Shown here one piece after another: positions 61,001-64,000 of a stretch of 64,000 nt of DNA. The notes beneath the pieces are model-generated. The model did not search any database. It saw only the letters and a program-made list of their open reading frames with translations, and was not told where the DNA came from. This DNA is from Physcomitrium patens. Its lineage: Eukaryota; Streptophyta; Bryopsida; Funariales; Funariaceae. The first letter of the stretch is position 1. Each line of letters starts with the position of its first letter. A program made the position numbers and the translations under genes. The stretch is taken from positions 4,090,814 to 4,154,813 of the forward strand of contig NC_037265.1 in NCBI RefSeq assembly GCF_000002425.4, written 5' to 3'.

Positions 61001-63289
61001 TTTAGTTACAACCCTGTGTCCTCCAGCGATCCATCTCATGCGGCATGGGTGATCTGTTCCTTGACAAAACCAAAGATATATGCTAAAAATATTAGAAAGA
61101 ACGAGTTGCAGAAGGCCAATTTCATCTCTGACCGTGACTGGGAATTTTGTCAATAGAAAGAGCGAGTAGGGGTTGCTATGACACGTCTATTTGGCTAGCT
61201 ATGGCAGTGTGTCTTCATCGGAGGCATTTTGTGAACAATGTTGTCACACTTTGTTTCGTTACAATTATGTCGCATAATGGCAAGTCTACGTTTAGGTTTT
61301 AAGCTGCATCTGCTCACGGTAGCTTATGTACAGACGTTCTTTCTACGATTCAAATCAGAAATTACTTCATCTAAGAGGAATGATGTCAATGCTCAATTCT
61401 GAGAGTCCGTAAGGGCTTTACTTACGTGAAAATGAGAGAGATCTTGAGGAACTCCAATAAGCAGATTCCAAAGAATCACATGAGTGTGCCCATTTTCTCT
61501 GGTTCGCAGGAGTCGATGTATGTTGAATGATTTGCGACAATGGAGCTAGAAAAGCTAGAATCTAGCGAGATAACACTGGTGGAAACAGAAGCTAGGACGA
61601 TATCCAAGTTCTTCAGCTTGGCACAACTAATGGGCAGAGAAGAGTCCTCAACAAGCCTCCGATTCTGGCTAAGGGAGACCGAGCTGAGTGACGGGTGGGG
61701 ATCAGGTAGCTCCTCAACAACGAGGCAAGCAACGATCCCCTTGTCGCCTTACGCAGGATTTGAAAGCCCACATAAGTCAAAATTAATGCAGCAAAGGCCA
61801 TGCAAGCCACATCGTGCAGGTCGCGGTATCTTCTGGTGCTTTCGGCACAGAAGTCTTAACCTGGTATGCCATTCTCCACATGCTGCGAAATCCTTCCGTA
61901 AAATACTAGCACTCGAAATATTTGTTCAAAGCATTGCTTAATTCAGTGCTCAGAGGTAGGGCAAATCTGAGTGATGATGAGAGTCATAGTTTTTCAGTCA
62001 TTTCGTTCAAAGCGGTGCACTGTCCTAACCCTCTTTTTTATTTCTGAGTGCTGCAATAATAGATATGATGTGGCGAGAGTGTAATGTAGCTGAATTGATT
62101 GTCGATCATCTTGTATGCAATTGGAGCAGACACTGCCGGAATTAGTACCTAGTACAGTACTGCCAAGAATTGGGCATGCGGCAACGCTATGCACAAGCGG
62201 TGCTGCACATTGTACAGTTACTTTCATGGACGAGGCTAGTGATCATCAGCACCAATCTAACAATAGTCATCTACTCAAGGAGCCCACCTCTCCGGTTGTG
62301 AATTGCATAGGTCAAGTGCGACTTAAGAAGAAGCAGAGGCAGCAAGCTACTCCTTGGAGCCCTTCTTCCACTCAGTGACTTGCATTGATCACTGTCGAAA
62401 AACTAGCATATGTGACACGCTTGCTAATGCGACGCGATTGTAGTTCAAGCTTCAGTCCTATTTTTGATAGTATCTAAGAAAATGAAAACAACAAGTAGAT
62501 AAAGCGGGGAGTTCTGAGAATTTGGAAGGGTAGGGCACAAGACCCTCTGCTTAGAGTGAGCTGGGCCTTTGAAAGCTTCCAAGGTTGAGTCTCGGAACCC
62601 AGTAGTAGCTGTTGAGGATTTTGACAATATTAGATTTCCTTCGTAAACAGAACTCCAGGATTTCAGACATCATCGTACAAGAATGGTAACCAAGTATGTT
62701 TGCTACAAGAGATTTTGAATGCCATTTGTGTCCGAGACGAAGTTGATTCGAATGTGCATGCGTTCATTTCTAAGATATCTCAAAGTATACTAGATGTTCA
62801 AGTCAATTGATACTGAATTGGCTGATGTTGCTCTTTGATTGATCTATTTTTTAAAATCTTTAGTGAGTTGGGTCTAGCATAATTCTGGAGTTAGAATGGT
62901 CAAATTTGGTTTAATGCAGCATGCATCACGTTGATGATAGCTGCATGATGTTGTCAAGTGCGGAGAGATACTTTATTTCGTCTGGCAAATCATGGTGAGT
63001 GCGAGACATCGACTGTCTTACCGAGTGATTCTGGATGCAAAGTCTTTATTCATGTCGAATGAGTTTCTGTTATGCATGATTTCGAGTTCTTATTCATCCT
63101 CGTAACACGAAGAAGAAATCCAGTGATCCAGGGGTGTAGGAAGTTCAAGCTCAAATATGCGCAACAGAAGATCTCGTCATAGAAATCACTTTGCTTAGAA
63201 TCGGATTCAAGAGACACTAATGCAATCATCTGGAGGTTGATTTGACAGACGGAAAGATTTCAAGGTTCGGATCGAATACGGAATCAGCG

Positions 63290-63952
63290 ATATTGTCGGA
63301 ATTAGTGAATGTAGACGAGTATAAATTGCTGTTCAAGCGCAGGCTGCCGACTAGGGCATTTGTTTACTATATTGAATTCGGCAGTGAGGATGAAGTTTCT
63401 CTGGGAGAGCATGCACTGTAATCAGGCATGGAAATCACAGTGCCGTCTGGATCTAATCGATTTCCTGGAGGTGTATAGGCTGGTACCTCGGATTCTTGTG
63501 GACGTGAGCAACACAGACGTGACGTCTAAAAGTGGGACCAAGATCGCCATGCCAATGCTGTTGGCCTCCGTCGCACATCATAAGCTGACGCATCCTGACG
63601 ATGTTATGCGACACTTCAACGCACCGAGAATCCATTGTTTCAGGTCAATATGGATGCCATCTCACATTAATGCAAAATTACTATATGCAAATTATTCATG
63701 ATTGACGCTGAATGCTTGTGTACCCACAATCTGGCTAAATCTTTCCGATTCAGGTCACGTCTAAACAGAAATTTTCCAGAAGGGCTGAACAGAGATCCTG
63801 ATAATACGTAGGAGGCGCCAGTTTTGTTTTTTAGATAGCTGAATCGCAAACTAGTAGCACCTTTGGAAGAGCAGGTTCTGTCTTCCAGTGCTGCTTGCAC
63901 CATGGAGGAGGTAGCTATGACAGGGCCAAGCGTTAGCTTTTTTGCTTCTTAA
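63290..63952 (+). pseudogene. Glycolate-oxidase-like (FMN 2-hydroxyacid oxidase) relic
   Basis: Peroxisomal glycolate oxidases oxidise glycolate with FMN and O2. Three blocks of that family appear in order. First, the N-terminus (ELVNVDEYKLLFKRRLP, then YYIEFGSEDEVSLGEHAL, followed by a stop at about 63421). Second, in another frame at about 63474-63610, YRLVPRILVDVSNTDVTSKS, GTKIAMPMLLASVAHHKLTHP. Third, at about 63878-63952, LSSSAACTMEEVAMTGPSVS then a stop. Between blocks the sequence does not fit the family and the frame changes. Intact enzymes have an N-x-x-A-F segment before RLVPRIL and an ATARAA-type segment after HP, both missing here. An intron could explain the second gap but not the first. 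I read it as a broken copy; it may continue past the window edge. Confidence 0.65.
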
Positions 63953-64000
63953 CGTAAGTTCTAATTTGAAGGATTTGCGACAAGAAATGCATTTGGTGAG

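Larger units (their letters stand above)
57561..63289. other. Long stretch without recognised genes
   Basis: 57561-59860 is very AT-rich with TA runs at 57629-57668 and 58016-58045. At 59903 there is a run of C. From about 59940 the base composition becomes balanced, with small frames such as 60110-60295 (61 codons) and 61540-61941 (133 codons), none with a motif I know. The balanced part may be upstream sequence or relics of genes near the right edge. Confidence 0.5.

Noticed and set aside
61540-61941. 133-codon plus-strand frame
   Set aside because: No recognisable domain, biased towards Ser and Arg, no supporting structure around it.

Overview
The window is plant nuclear DNA. Its genes have many short exons with GT/AG introns, its proteins are land-plant types (ABC1K kinase, class II small heat-shock protein, 2-oxoglutarate dioxygenase, DPM1, the chloroplast helicase ISE2, an LRR-XI receptor kinase, a glycolate-oxidase-like relic), and the spaces between them are AT-rich and packed with nested Ty3/gypsy chromoviruses. 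A bryophyte, most likely a moss, is my best guess. That is inference from general character, not from a diagnostic marker.

Layout. 1-4390 (+): 3' part of an ADCK1/ATH9-like ABC1 kinase, cut by the window edge. 4391-11407: AT-rich, no gene seen. 11408-11976 (-): class II sHSP with one intron. 15253-16562 (+): three-exon 2OG-Fe(II) dioxygenase. 17862-25252 (-): a full-length but decayed Ty3/gypsy chromovirus (element 1) with both LTRs, a 5-bp target duplication, a polypurine tract, and a 1.35-kb solo-LTR-like insertion inside pol. 26583 to about 31463: a four-layer nest of LTR elements, including a deleted chromovirus (element 3). 33378-35771 (+): intact eight-exon DPM1. 37326-44474 (-): intact 18-exon ISE2, divergent from 44931-49295 (+), an intact five-exon HAESA-like LRR receptor kinase. 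52283-56659 (-): a second, head-truncated chromovirus (element 2), followed by an inverted half-LTR and a Ty1/copia gag relic. 57561-63290: AT-rich then mixed sequence without a recognised gene. 63290-63952 (+): broken glycolate-oxidase-like gene.

The host genes are housekeeping or signalling genes with no operon-like link: ER dolichol-phosphate-mannose synthesis (DPM1), plastid RNA metabolism (ISE2), cell-surface peptide perception (RLK), protein homeostasis (sHSP). Only ISE2 and the receptor kinase share a short 456-bp divergent promoter region.

The most interesting signals are in the retrotransposons. (1) The U3 of element 1 carries arrays of perfect alternating GAA/TTC pentamers, the heat-shock-factor binding pattern, just upstream of a TATA box. 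Element 3 has shorter versions at the same place. (2) Elements 1 and 2 both carry an extra, mutually similar, unrecognised ORF of about 117-140 codons between the chromodomain and the 3' LTR. (3) Premature stops in these elements are almost all explained by C-to-T/G-to-A transitions. (4) Target-site duplications resolve the order of several nested insertions.
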